Below, one piece after another: positions 48,309-56,950 of a DNA stretch of 64,000 nt. This DNA is from Streptomyces halobius (GTDB lineage: Bacteria > Actinomycetota > Actinomycetes > Streptomycetales > Streptomycetaceae). The notes beneath the pieces were generated by a model. It saw only the letters and a program-made list of their open reading frames with translations. It had not been told where the DNA came from and did no database searches. The DNA lies in assembly GCF_023277745.1 (NCBI RefSeq), contig NZ_CP086322.1, positions 2,480,001 to 2,544,000 on the forward strand, read 5' to 3'. A program made the translations under genes and the position numbers. Every line of letters begins with the position of its first letter. The stretch's first letter is position 1.

Positions 48309-49595
48309 TCAGGCCGACGCCGGCTGGGCCTGCACCAGCGGGGTCAGACGGCCCGTGCGGTGCAGCCAGTGCAGAGCGGCGGCGCAGGCCAGCCCGAGCG
48401 TCGGCAGGACAAGCCACGGCAATGCGGGCATACCGGCCGCGCGGGAGGCGTCCAGCGCCGCACCGGTGAGCAGATTGCCGAGGGTGATGCCGATACCGCA
48501 GATGGTGTTGTAGAGCCCGTAGTGGGTGGCGACCAGGCGGTCACCGGAGAGCCGGACGATGGTGTCCATCTCGAACGGGTACGTGATCATCGTGCCGAGG
48601 GCGAGCAGCAGTGCGGAGAGCGCCGGCGGGACGGCGGCGAGCGCCCAGCGGCCGGGGCCCGCCGCCGGCACCGGCAGCGCCGTGGCCGCCAGCAGCGGGA
48701 CGAAGGCCAGGCCCATTGTCAGCAGGCCCCAGGCGAGCGCGCGGCCGGCCGGCATCCGGGCCTTGCACCAGGTCGTCACCCGGGTCTGGCCCAGGATCGT
48801 GCTCAGCGCGGACACCGCGAACAGCACCGCCACCGCCGCCGTGCCGAACCCCCCGTCGCCGCCCAGCCGACGTACCTCCAGGGGCAGCGCCAGATAGACC
48901 TGGAAGGACAGCACATACGAGCCGATCATGGCTCCGGAGAAGAACAGGAACGGCCGGTTGGCCAGGATCCGCCGCCACTGCGACAGCACATTCTCCCCGG
49001 CGTCGCCCCGCGCGCGGCTGCCCCCGCGGGCCGGCAGCGCGCGGATCTGCACCACGCTCAGCAGCGCGAAGATCCCCGCCGCGACCAGGCACGTCAGGCG
49101 GAAGCCGACGCCGGTCAGCACCAAGCCCACCAGCGGGCCGAGCAGTATCCCGGCCTGGTAGAAGACGTTGAACAGGGCGAAGGCCGCCAGCCGGCGCTCC
49201 CCCGCGTCCACGGCCAGATACGCCCGGACCGCCGGGTTGAACAGCGCCCCGGCCAGCCCGGTGGCCGCGGACGCCGCCACCAGCGCGGGCAGCGAGTCCA
49301 CCAGTCCGAGCGTCGCGAAGGCGGCGGTACGCAGCAGGCAGCCGGTGACGATCAGCGGTTTGTAGCCGAACCGGTCGGCGAGGGTGCCGCCGACCAGGAA
49401 CATGCCCTGCTGGCTGAAGTTACGGACCCCCAGGACCAGTCCGACCAGCCAGCCGGCCAGGCCGAGGGTCCCGGACAGATGCGCGGCCAGATACGGCATG
49501 AGCATGTAGAAGCCGAGGTTGATGGTGAACTGATTCACCATCAGCAGCTGGACGCTGCGCTCGTAGGAGCGGAACTGCGCGAGATTGCCTTTCAC
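48309..49595 (-). CDS. MFS transporter paired with a cysteine-synthase-like enzyme
   Basis: About 428 residues from GTG 49595, overlapping the stop of the upstream gene (GTGA). 12 TM segments; MFS motif A is present as [20 protein letters not shown] after TM2. The start ([20 protein letters not shown]) resembles multidrug and siderophore-type exporters. The coupling to a PLP enzyme that forms beta-substituted alanines suggests export of its product. The substrate is unknown. Confidence 0.88.
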   Translation of the reverse strand: MKGNLAQFRSYERSVQLLMVNQFTINLGFYMLMPYLAAHLSGTLGLAGWLVGLVLGVRNFSQQGMFLVGGTLADRFGYKPLIVTGCLLRTAAFATLGLVDSLPALVAASAATGLAGALFNPAVRAYLAVDAGERRLAAFALFNVFYQAGILLGPLVGLVLTGVGFRLTCLVAAGIFALLSVVQIRALPARGGSRARGDAGENVLSQWRRILANRPFLFFSGAMIGSYVLSFQVYLALPLEVRRLGGDGGFGTAAVAVLFAVSALSTILGQTRVTTWCKARMPAGRALAWGLLTMGLAFVPLLAATALPVPAAGPGRWALAAVPPALSALLLALGTMITYPFEMDTIVRLSGDRLVATHYGLYNTICGIGITLGNLLTGAALDASRAAGMPALPWLVLPTLGLACAAALHWLHRTGRLTPLVQAQPASA

Positions 49596-50815
49596 CGGGC
49601 CTCCCGCACCGCGTCGGAGAGGGCCGCCCCGTCCGCGCCCGGCAGGCCGAGCGGGTCGGCCACGCGGGCACACCGGCTCCAGGACGTGACCTCCTTCTCG
49701 TCCAAGCGGCTCACCGTCTCCGGATGGTCCGCCGGTGGTGCGTCGAGCAGCCCATGGGCGGCGCAGTAGTCGTCGTCGAACACCGTGCTCAGATAGCGCT
49801 GCGGACCGTCCGGGAAGACCGCCGCGATACGGGTGCCCGCCGGCTCGGTACGGCTCAGCCAGCCGGCGACCAGCGCGACCGCTCCGACGCTCCAGCCGCC
49901 GGTGGCGTAGTGCGAGGCGGCCAGCCGGCGGCAGCTCCACACCGCCTCGCCCGGTGCGACCCAGTGCACCTCGCTGAACTGGTCGTAGGCGACATTGCGC
50001 GGATAGATGCTGGACCCCAGCCCGCGCATCAGCCGGGTACGGGCGGGCTGCCCGAAGATGGTGGAGCCGATGCTGTCGACGCCGACGAGGCGCAGCTGCG
50101 GGGAGAACTGGCGCAGCACCCGGGAGATGCCCGCGGAGTGCCCGCCGGTGCCGACGCTGCAGACCAGGACGTCGATATGGCCGAGCTGGCCGGCGAGTTC
50201 GAGGGCCAGCGGGAGGTAGGCGGTGGTGTTGTCGGGGTTGTGGTACTGGTCCGGGCACCAGGAGCCGGGGTGTTCGGCGAGCAGCTGGGTCACGCGGTCG
50301 CGGCGGGCCTGCTGCCAGCCGCCGGCCGGGTGCGGTGCCGGGACCACGTCGACATCCGCCCCGTAGGCGGTGAGCAGCCGGATCATGGCGGGTTCCAGGC
50401 CGGGGTCGGTGACCAGACTGACCGGATGCCCGTAGACCATCCCGGCGAGCGCCAGGCCGAGGCCGAGCGTCCCGCTGGTGGACTCGATGATCCGGCCGCC
50501 GGGCGGCAACTCTCCCCGGGCACGGGCGCGTTCGACCATGTGGAGGCCGGGGCGGTCCTTGATGCCGCCCGGGTTGCGCCCCTCCAGCTTCGCCCAGAAG
50601 CCACGGCCCGCCGGGGCGACGGGCTCGGAGATGTGCAGGACGGGGGTGTTGCCGACCAGCCCGGAGATATCGGAGGCACAGGCGGCGCCGGAGAGGCGGA
50701 CGGGGGACTGTGCGGCGTGCGCGGCTTGTGTGGTGCGGGTGTCTTGTGTGGTGTGGATTGCTTGCGCGGGGCCTTGGGCCGGGAGGAAGAGGGCAGCCGT
50801 GGGAACGGGGTGCAT
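49592..50815 (-). CDS. PLP-dependent cysteine synthase/SbnA-like beta-replacement enzyme
   Basis: About 407 residues from ATG 50815. After a ~45-residue variable N-terminus comes a fold-type II PLP core: [20 protein letters not shown], then the cofactor lysine in [20 protein letters not shown], the substrate-binding loop [17 protein letters not shown], and the glycine-rich phosphate loop [20 protein letters not shown]. The usual family form is NPGGSxKDR; here the residue pair before Lys is shortened to GI. The C-terminal extension (about 60 residues) is longer than in plain CysK. With the coupled exporter this looks like a specialised enzyme, not housekeeping cysteine synthesis, perhaps making a diaminopropionate- or cyanoalanine-type compound. 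Confidence 0.87.
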   Translation of the reverse strand: MHPVPTAALFLPAQGPAQAIHTTQDTRTTQAAHAAQSPVRLSGAACASDISGLVGNTPVLHISEPVAPAGRGFWAKLEGRNPGGIKDRPGLHMVERARARGELPPGGRIIESTSGTLGLGLALAGMVYGHPVSLVTDPGLEPAMIRLLTAYGADVDVVPAPHPAGGWQQARRDRVTQLLAEHPGSWCPDQYHNPDNTTAYLPLALELAGQLGHIDVLVCSVGTGGHSAGISRVLRQFSPQLRLVGVDSIGSTIFGQPARTRLMRGLGSSIYPRNVAYDQFSEVHWVAPGEAVWSCRRLAASHYATGGWSVGAVALVAGWLSRTEPAGTRIAAVFPDGPQRYLSTVFDDDYCAAHGLLDAPPADHPETVSRLDEKEVTSWSRCARVADPLGLPGADGAALSDAVREAR

Positions 50816-50958
50816 GGTTCGGGTTCGCTCTCGTTCGGGGTTCGTGGATGGGTGCGCTCGTTTCACGCGCCGGAACGACCGGGGCAGAGGGCGTACTGCT
50901 GCTGTCCCGGTGGTGGCGCGCGGCGGCCGGGTGGTGCGTCCGGCCGCGTCGGCGGCTC

Positions 50959-51486
50959 CTATCTGCGGCACCGGCAGAGGGCAGCGAGCGTGGACCGGCC
51001 GGTGGGCGCCGGTCTGCGCTGCGGGGAGGGACTTCGTACGGTGGGCGGTACGGCGGCGGCCGGGACGACCGCTCCGAGGAGCGCGGGCGCGGCCGCTTCC
51101 GCGGCGGACCGGCCCTGCGGTGAACGGCCGTGCGTACCGGGCATACAAGGGGACGCGGAGTGCGGACCGTGTGTGTGGGTGCCTGCTCCCGCCGGGGCGT
51201 AGCGCTCTGCGGACAGCGAAGTCGAAGGGCGGAGTGCCCGAGGCCGTCCATCGGTACGGACGCCGGCGCTGGAGTCGCCGCTGGTGTCGCCGCCGACGTC
51301 GGCACCGACCGCGATAGCGGCCTCAGCGCCGACTTCCATGCCGACTGCGGTGTCAACTCCGGTGTCCGTGGAGCACGCGGTCGCCGACAGCAGCAGGCTG
51401 CCGAGGAGCAGCAGCAGAGCGATCAGCCGACGGGGCCGGGAAGGCTCGGGGCAGGGGCGTGGAAGCGCGCGGGTACGGAAGGGCAC
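50959..51486 (-). CDS. Putative lipoprotein of unknown function
   Basis: 175 residues from GTG 51486, preceded by a very good SD (GGAGGAC, spacing about 4). The signal is a long basic n-region ([19 protein letters not shown]), hydrophobic [14 protein letters not shown] and lipobox SATAC. The mature part is low complexity: Gly/Ala/Val/Asp-rich near the cysteine, Pro/Arg/Ala-rich later, with no domain I recognise. It lies 143 bp upstream of the cysteine-synthase-like gene on the same strand and could share its transcript. The start region is convincing; the downstream half is less so. Confidence 0.55.
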   Translation of the reverse strand: MPFRTRALPRPCPEPSRPRRLIALLLLLGSLLLSATACSTDTGVDTAVGMEVGAEAAIAVGADVGGDTSGDSSAGVRTDGRPRALRPSTSLSAERYAPAGAGTHTHGPHSASPCMPGTHGRSPQGRSAAEAAAPALLGAVVPAAAVPPTVRSPSPQRRPAPTGRSTLAALCRCRR

Positions 51487-51616
51487 GAGTCCTCCGTGAC
51501 GTGGCCGCCGCGTCGGGATGAGCGAACCCGAGTGCGGAATCGGCGGGATCAGCAGGGGGGTGGCGAGGGGCGGCAGCGCGAAACGGCTACTGCCGAAGTC
51601 GCCGTACACCCGGAAA

Positions 51617-51691
51617 CATCCAGGCATTCGCGACATCACAGCGTTTCAGACATCCAGGCATCATCCGGGCATCCGGGCATGCGGACATCCG
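51617..51691. repeat. Short degenerate CATCCRGGCAT repeats
   Basis: Several copies of ACATCCAGGCAT / CATCCGGGCAT lie within 75 bp, upstream of the putative lipoprotein gene. Not coding. Confidence 0.55.
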
Positions 51692-51756
51692 AGCGGCGAA
51701 GCGCCGCGACGGTGCACCTCTGGAGAGTGAAGCTCTGGCCGGAAATTGGCCGGAAT

Positions 51757-52212
51757 CTAGACCTGCTGAACCACGGAAGACGTGGCGCTTCTCAGGAGGG
51801 GAAGCGCGGACGTGTCGCCGACCGCCCCGAACCGGCCCTGCATGGCGGCGGGGAAGGCGGCTTCCGTGGTGGGCGCGGCACAGGGAACCGGGAGTTCGGC
51901 CCCCTGCTGCGGCTGGCTGGACACGCAGGTCTCGGCCTGGTGGTGGACGGGATAGCCGCCCCCGTCCTCGTCAAGCGCGTCGATCGGGGAAGCCGTTGAC
52001 GGGGTCTCCTGGTCGTACGCCCCACCATGGGAAGCGGCATGGGACGACACCACGGCCGGCCCGCCGGCGCCGAGATGGGCCTGACTGCTCGCCGCACAGG
52101 CGCCGTGTGCGAGCACCACGGCGAACAGCAACGCGGCCAGCCACAGCGCATGGAACGGAACCGCTGCCACGCGGAACCGCACGATGCCGAAGGGCGACCT
52201 GGCCGTTGCCAT
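51757..52212 (-). CDS. DUF6153-like small secreted/membrane protein
   Basis: 151 residues from ATG 52212. One strong hydrophobic segment (FHALWLAALLFAVVLAHGAC, about 18-37) acts as signal or anchor, followed by a His/Ser-rich extracytoplasmic part with a single cysteine (QAETCVSSQPQQG) in the position where DUF6153 proteins keep a conserved H...C patch. The pattern HALxLxAxLxAxxLxH and the short length match this Streptomyces family of unknown function. No clear SD is seen. Confidence 0.65.
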   Translation of the reverse strand: MATARSPFGIVRFRVAAVPFHALWLAALLFAVVLAHGACAASSQAHLGAGGPAVVSSHAASHGGAYDQETPSTASPIDALDEDGGGYPVHHQAETCVSSQPQQGAELPVPCAAPTTEAAFPAAMQGRFGAVGDTSALPLLRSATSSVVQQV

Positions 52213-52325
52213 GCCGTGATCGTAACCGGAGCGAAGCGCCGTGGCGATACGCATCCGATAAGGGGCGGCGGTTACCGGCCGGGCCGCCATCGGCCCTTGA
52301 CCGATCAGACCGCGACTGATCACGG

Positions 52326-54443
52326 TCACAGGTGGGGCAGCACCTTGTCCGGGGTGAGCGGGAGATCGCGGAGGCGGATGCCGATGGCGTGGTGTACGGC
52401 GTTGGCGAGGGCCGCCGCGGTGCCGACGATGCCGATCTCGCCGATGCCCTTGCTGCCCATCGGGTTGAGGTGCGGATCCCGCTCGTCGAGCCAGTGCGCT
52501 TCGATCGCGGGCACATCGGCGCAGGCCGGGACGTGATAGGTGGCCAGGTCGCGTTCGGCGAAGTCGCCGAAGGCGGCGTCCAGTCCGCTGCCTTCCGTCA
52601 GCGCCATGCCCATCCCCATGGTCATCCCGCCGATGAACTGGGAGCGTGCGGTACGGGGGTTGAGGATATGGCCGGCCGCGAACATGCCCAGCAGACGGCA
52701 TACCCGGATCTCCCCCGTGAGGGTGTCGACCTGGACCTCGGCGAACTGGGCGCCGAAGGAGTGCCGCGCGTAGGGGCTCTCCTCGGCGGCTTCCCGGCGG
52801 GTGTCCGCGGTGACCGTCACCCCGTCGGCGGGCAGCGGCCCCGTGTGCTCGCGCAGCCGCGCCGCGAGCCCGGTGCACGCCTGGTGGACGGCCCGGCCCC
52901 AGGAGCCGGTGCCCGCCGAGCTACCGGCCAGCATCGCGGGCGGCAGATCGCTGCTGCCGATCTCGATGCGGACCTGCTCCTCCGAGGACAGACCGAGCGC
53001 GGCGGCGGCGATCTGGGCGAGGACGGTACGGGCCCCGGTGCCGATGTCGGTGGCGTTCACACGGATGCGCCAGCCGCCGTCGGCGCCGGCGTGCGCCTCG
53101 GCGACGGATCCGCCGCTGAAGACGGGGTAGGTGGACGCGGCGACGCCGGTACCCAGCAGCAGGTCCCCTTCGCGGCGTACGGCCGGGCGGGGATCCCGGG
53201 GCAGCCAGCCGAACCGGTTCGCGCCCTCCCGGAGGCAGGCGACGAGGTGCCGGCTGCTGAAGGGGCGGCCACTGTCCGGGTCGGCGTCCGGTTCGTTGTG
53301 CACCCGCAGTTCGACGGGGTCGATGTCCAGGAGGACGGCGAGTTCGTCGACGGCGGACTCCAGGGCGTACATGCCGGGGGCCTCGCCCGGTGCACGCATC
53401 CATGACGGGGTCGGTACGTCCAGCGTGGTGACGTGGTGTGTGGTGCGGCTGTGGGGCGCGCCGTACATGACACGGGCCGGGACGGCGGCCTGCTCGACGA
53501 ATTCGGTGACCGTGGAGGTGTAGGTGGTGATCTCGTGGGCGAGGGCGGTGATGAAGCCCCCGGTGGTCGCGCCGATGCGGACCCGTTGGACGGTCGGTGC
53601 GCGATGGCCGACGATGGCGGCCATCTGGCTGCGGGGCAGGGCCAGCTTGACGGGGCGTCCGGTGTGCCGGGCGGCCATCGCGGCCAGGACGGCCTGAGGG
53701 CGGGGCGTCCCCTTGGCGCCGAAGCCGCCGCCGACATGCTCGGAGATGACGGTGATCTCGTCCTTGCCGATCTTGAACAGGGCGGCGAGGTCGTCCCGCA
53801 CCTTGGTGGAGCCCTGACTGGAGTCGTGGACGGTCAGCCGGCCGCCGTCCCAGTGGGCGGTGGCGGCGTGCGGTTCCATGGGGTGGTTGTGCAGCGGGGG
53901 CATGGTATAGGTCGCGTCGAGTGTGATCAGCGCGGCCGCGAACGCCGCCTCGAAATTGCCCCGTTCACGGATCGCCGGGAAGCCGCCGTTGACCGTCCCC
54001 GGCAGATAGCGGCCCGGGTGGCCGGCCGAGAACCGTACGTCGTGGTCGGCGGCCTCGTAGGTGACGCGGACGGCCCCGGCGGCCTCGCGGGCGGCTTCGA
54101 GGCCGTCGGCGACCACGAGCGCGACATACCAGCCGCGGTGCGGGACATGGTCGTCCTGCAGCACCTCCAGGATCGGGTCGCCGGCCGAGCCGAGGCGGGG
54201 CGCGTTCTCATGCGTCAGCACCGCGCAGACACCGGGCAACGCCAGCGCCTCGGTGGTGTCGATCGCGATGATCCGGCCCCGGGCGACGGTCGCGGGCACC
54301 GGCCAGGCGTAGGCGCAGTCCGGCGGGGTGTGTTCGGCCGCGTAACGGGCGGTGCCGGTGACCTTCTCGCGGCCTTCCCGGCGGACGAGCGGGGTGCCCA
54401 GGGGGTGCGGGGGCGTGCCCTGCGGGAACGGATCGTGGGTCAT
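52326..54443 (-). CDS. Molybdopterin-binding subunit of a PaoABC-type aldehyde oxidoreductase/xanthine dehydrogenase
   Basis: 705 residues, the large catalytic subunit of a xanthine dehydrogenase-family molybdoenzyme. The N-terminal aldehyde oxidase a/b-hammerhead region starts RREGREKVTGTARYAAEHTP. Moco-binding segments include VISEHVGGGFGAKGTPRPQA, PSWMRAPGEAPGMYALESAV and the C-terminal GSKGIGEIGIVGTAAALANA, whose Glu is the catalytic base. Start ATG 54443 has GAGGA about 9 bases upstream. It is the third gene of the 2Fe-2S / FAD / Moco operon. It probably oxidises aromatic aldehydes to acids, like E. coli PaoABC. Confidence 0.94.
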   Translation of the reverse strand: MTHDPFPQGTPPHPLGTPLVRREGREKVTGTARYAAEHTPPDCAYAWPVPATVARGRIIAIDTTEALALPGVCAVLTHENAPRLGSAGDPILEVLQDDHVPHRGWYVALVVADGLEAAREAAGAVRVTYEAADHDVRFSAGHPGRYLPGTVNGGFPAIRERGNFEAAFAAALITLDATYTMPPLHNHPMEPHAATAHWDGGRLTVHDSSQGSTKVRDDLAALFKIGKDEITVISEHVGGGFGAKGTPRPQAVLAAMAARHTGRPVKLALPRSQMAAIVGHRAPTVQRVRIGATTGGFITALAHEITTYTSTVTEFVEQAAVPARVMYGAPHSRTTHHVTTLDVPTPSWMRAPGEAPGMYALESAVDELAVLLDIDPVELRVHNEPDADPDSGRPFSSRHLVACLREGANRFGWLPRDPRPAVRREGDLLLGTGVAASTYPVFSGGSVAEAHAGADGGWRIRVNATDIGTGARTVLAQIAAAALGLSSEEQVRIEIGSSDLPPAMLAGSSAGTGSWGRAVHQACTGLAARLREHTGPLPADGVTVTADTRREAAEESPYARHSFGAQFAEVQVDTLTGEIRVCRLLGMFAAGHILNPRTARSQFIGGMTMGMGMALTEGSGLDAAFGDFAERDLATYHVPACADVPAIEAHWLDERDPHLNPMGSKGIGEIGIVGTAAALANAVHHAIGIRLRDLPLTPDKVLPHL

Positions 54444-54491
54444 GGCGCGCGTCCTCGGGTCGTGGGCTTGGTTCCTTGTGCGTCCGTCCCG

Positions 54492-55478
54492 TCAGGTGCA
54501 CTCGTTTAGGCCGGCCAGCACGCCGACCGTGAGATTACGGGCCAGGGGGACCTTGAAACCGTTGTCGCGCAACGGCCGGGCGGCGGCGAGCTCGGCGTCG
54601 GCGGCGCGCCCGAAGGTGCCCTGGGTGGCGGAGGCGCCGAGGAGCACCTTTTCGGCCGTGCGGGCGCGCCACGGCCGGTGCGCGAGCCCGCCGAACGCCA
54701 GCGCCGCGTACTGGACGGTCCCGTCCCGCACTTCGAGCACCGCGGCGACGGAGACCAGTGCGAAGGCGAACGAGGCACGGTCCCGGGCCTTCCGGAAACG
54801 CGACCGCGCACCGGGACGCTCCGGCGGAAGCTCGACGGCGGTGATCAGCTCGCCGGCCCGGATCACGGTGTCCCGCTCGGGCCGGTCCCCCGGCAGCCGG
54901 TGGAAATCCGTCACGGGTACGGCCCGCTCACCGTCGGGGCCGCGCAGATGAACGGTCGCGTCGAGCGCGGCGAGCGCGACCGCCATATCGGACGGCTGGG
55001 TGGCCACACAGTGCTCGGAGTGGCCCATGACGGCGAGATCGCGATGGGCGCCGTCACGGGCCGGGCAACCCGTGCCGGGTGCCCGTTTGTTGCACGGCTT
55101 GGAGACGTCCTGGAAGTACGTACAGCGGGTCCGCTGCAGCAGATTTCCGCCGGTGGTGGCGGTGTTCCGCAGCTGTCCCGAGGCACCGGCCAGCACCGCC
55201 TGCGACAGGGCCGGATAGCGGTCGCGTACCACGGCGGCCGCGGCGAGATCGCTGTTGCGGACCAGCGCACCGATCCGCAGTCCGCCGTCCGGCAGCTTCT
55301 CGATACGGTCCAGCGGCAGCCGGCTCACATCGATGAGCAGCGGCGGGGTCTCCACTCCGAGCTTCATCAGATCGACGAGGTTGGTGCCGCCGCCGAGAAA
55401 GCGGGCACCGGGGTGATCGGCACCGGCCCGTACGGCCTCGTCGACGCTCCCGGCGCGCAGATATCCGAACGGTTTCAC
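54492..55478 (-). CDS. FAD (and probable 4Fe-4S) subunit of the molybdenum hydroxylase
   Basis: About 328 residues from GTG 55478, overlapping the 2Fe-2S gene stop (GTGA). The FAD-binding motif ARFLGGGTNLVDLMKLGVET is followed by GQLRNTATTGGNLLQRTRCT. An insertion with four cysteines (RTRC, KPC, TGC, EHC) matches the extra 4Fe-4S cluster of PaoB-type subunits, which classical xanthine dehydrogenase FAD subunits lack. It passes electrons from the iron-sulfur centres to the acceptor. Confidence 0.94.
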   Translation of the reverse strand: MKPFGYLRAGSVDEAVRAGADHPGARFLGGGTNLVDLMKLGVETPPLLIDVSRLPLDRIEKLPDGGLRIGALVRNSDLAAAAVVRDRYPALSQAVLAGASGQLRNTATTGGNLLQRTRCTYFQDVSKPCNKRAPGTGCPARDGAHRDLAVMGHSEHCVATQPSDMAVALAALDATVHLRGPDGERAVPVTDFHRLPGDRPERDTVIRAGELITAVELPPERPGARSRFRKARDRASFAFALVSVAAVLEVRDGTVQYAALAFGGLAHRPWRARTAEKVLLGASATQGTFGRAADAELAAARPLRDNGFKVPLARNLTVGVLAGLNECT

Positions 55479-56104
55479 ACCGCCCCACCTCCCGCGACGC
55501 GGCCGGACCGGGCATCCCGGTCGGCGCGGCCCTCCGGGCCGGCCCAGCCGTCGCCGACCGCTTCGACGATGTGGGGATAGGCGCCGCACCGGCACAGGTT
55601 GCCGCTCATCCGTTCCCTGATCTCGTCGGGCGTGAGCTCCACCGGCGCGCCGGAGGCCGCGGTGTACGGCGTGACATACGAGGGGAAGCCGTCCGCCGCC
55701 TCCGCGAGCACCCCGACAGCCGAACAGATCTGTCCCGGAGTGCAGTAGCCGCACTGCAGGGCGTCCCGCTCCAGGAACGCTTCCTGCAGCGGATGCAGCC
55801 GCTCCCCGTCGGCGAGCCCCTCCACGGTGGTGATCCGCCGCCCCTCCTGCGCCACGGCCGGCAGAAGACAGCTGTTGGCGCGCCGCCCGTCGACGAGGAC
55901 CGTGCAGGCACCACACTGTCCGTGGTCGCAGCCCTTCTTGGCGCCGGTGAGCCCGAGGTGCTCGCGGAGCACGTCCAGGAGGGTGGTCCGGTGGTCCAGG
56001 GTCAGCGGGTACGGCGTTCCGTTGACGTGCAGGACCAGGTCGGAGCGCGCGTCCGCAGCCGTCAGCGGCCGCTCCGCGTCCGCCGGTTGATGGGTGGACT
56101 CCAC
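55475..56104 (-). CDS. 2Fe-2S subunit of the molybdenum hydroxylase
   Basis: 209 residues with two [2Fe-2S] domains: plant-ferredoxin type (KKGCDHGQCGACTVLVDGRR ... CLLPA) and the four-helix C-terminal type (CGYCTPGQICSAV and GNLCRCGAYPHI). All eight cluster cysteines are visible. It has a ~20-residue hydrophilic N-terminal extension but no twin-arginine signal, so the enzyme is probably cytoplasmic, unlike E. coli PaoA. First gene of the three-subunit operon. Confidence 0.95.
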   Translation of the reverse strand: MESTHQPADAERPLTAADARSDLVLHVNGTPYPLTLDHRTTLLDVLREHLGLTGAKKGCDHGQCGACTVLVDGRRANSCLLPAVAQEGRRITTVEGLADGERLHPLQEAFLERDALQCGYCTPGQICSAVGVLAEAADGFPSYVTPYTAASGAPVELTPDEIRERMSGNLCRCGAYPHIVEAVGDGWAGPEGRADRDARSGRVAGGGAV

Positions 56105-56180
56105 TCGCTCGCGCCCTTTCCGGTCCGAAGGGTGGGGGTGGTGAATGAGCCGGGCTGTTTCCTGCCTACCAGGAGATCGC

Positions 56181-56201
56181 GGTGGCCGCGCGGCGGCCGC
56201 C
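56181..56201 (-). terminator. Hairpin between the 129-residue protein and the molybdenum hydroxylase operon
   Basis: GGTGGCCGC and GCGGCCGCC form 9 pairs (one G-T) around GCG, 5 bp after the stop of the small gene. It suggests that the operon behind it has its own promoter or is partly read through. Confidence 0.5.
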
Positions 56202-56206
56202 AGGGG

Positions 56207-56596
56207 CTAACGCAGGCTCTCCAGCAGCAGCTGGACCTCTTGTTCCTGGTCACCGGCGGCGGTCCCGAGCACCCGCACCGCGAACGCGGTCGCCAGGCCC
56301 TCGCGCAGCCGGGCGACAGCCCAATAGCCGCCCTGCACATTGACGGTCACGGGCTCCGCCAACGGCCGCGGCTCGCCCTCCGCCCGGAGGTCGGTCACGT
56401 CGACGGTCGCGGTCCACACGGTTGCTCCCGGCCCCGGCGCTTCCGCCGGCACATCGTCCGCGGCCCGGTCGGAGACGAAGATCGCGCGCAAGGCGCTGAA
56501 GACGGTGTGCGCGTCCTCGGTTGCGCAGCTGTCGACCTCCACCACGACCTCGGCCGAGGGATGTTCCGCGTGTGTCACCTGTTCTGCGCTGTTCAC
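56207..56596 (-). CDS. Hypothetical 129-residue protein
   Basis: From GTG 56596, with AGGAAGG about 8 bases upstream. Acidic (VVVEVDSCATEDAHTVFSAL), probably alpha/beta with strands TVWTATVDVTDLR and PVTVNVQGGYWAVARLREGL, ending in a Glu/Leu helix (DQEQEVQLLLESLR). No signal peptide, no TM segment, one cysteine. I do not recognise a family. It is directly upstream of the molybdenum hydroxylase operon, 102 bp away, with a hairpin between them. Confidence 0.65.
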   Translation of the reverse strand: MNSAEQVTHAEHPSAEVVVEVDSCATEDAHTVFSALRAIFVSDRAADDVPAEAPGPGATVWTATVDVTDLRAEGEPRPLAEPVTVNVQGGYWAVARLREGLATAFAVRVLGTAAGDQEQEVQLLLESLR

Positions 56597-56607
56597 TCTG
56601 GGGCCTT

Positions 56608-56654
56608 CCTCTGGGAGCCGAACGCTTCCACCCTCTGGGAGCCGAACGCTTCCA
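56608..56654. repeat. Two 23-bp direct repeats over the leader of the 129-residue protein
   Basis: Copies at 56608-56630 and 56632-56654 are identical (contain GGGAGCCGAACGCTTCCA) with a 24-bp period. The left copy reaches the SD of the downstream minus-strand gene. The rest of the 56597-56950 gap holds promoters for the divergent genes; nothing else was recognised. Confidence 0.9.
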
Positions 56655-56950
56655 GGCTCGCCCGCCCGCCCGGTGTGTGCGACCTGAGACTCGAACGAGT
56701 GAGGTGAACGGAGGCAAGGCCGCAATGCACCCCACAGGCGTCACTCTGTGTAGCCATCGCTCCGCTCGGGACCCGGCCCCGGGCCGGCCGTCCGGACATG
56801 CGTCGCTGAGCCGTATGGGCCCTCACGGTTGCCATGGGCATCACCCCGGACGGATCATCCCGTACGGCGGTCCCCGCGGAGGTGATGCCACACCTGAGCC
56901 GACCGCACCAGGACGCCCGTACAAGGACGACGACGCTAGGGAGAGCCACC

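Noticed and set aside
46104..49769. Open frame of over 1200 codons antisense to phospholipase C and the MFS gene
   Set aside because: Gly/Arg/Glu/Val-rich shadow spanning two real genes and their intergenic region; no recognisable domains.
50816..51148. Longer N-terminus for the cysteine-synthase-like enzyme
   Set aside because: The upstream codons are Arg/Pro-rich low-complexity sequence, and ATG 50815 gives a plausible start, although its SD is weak.
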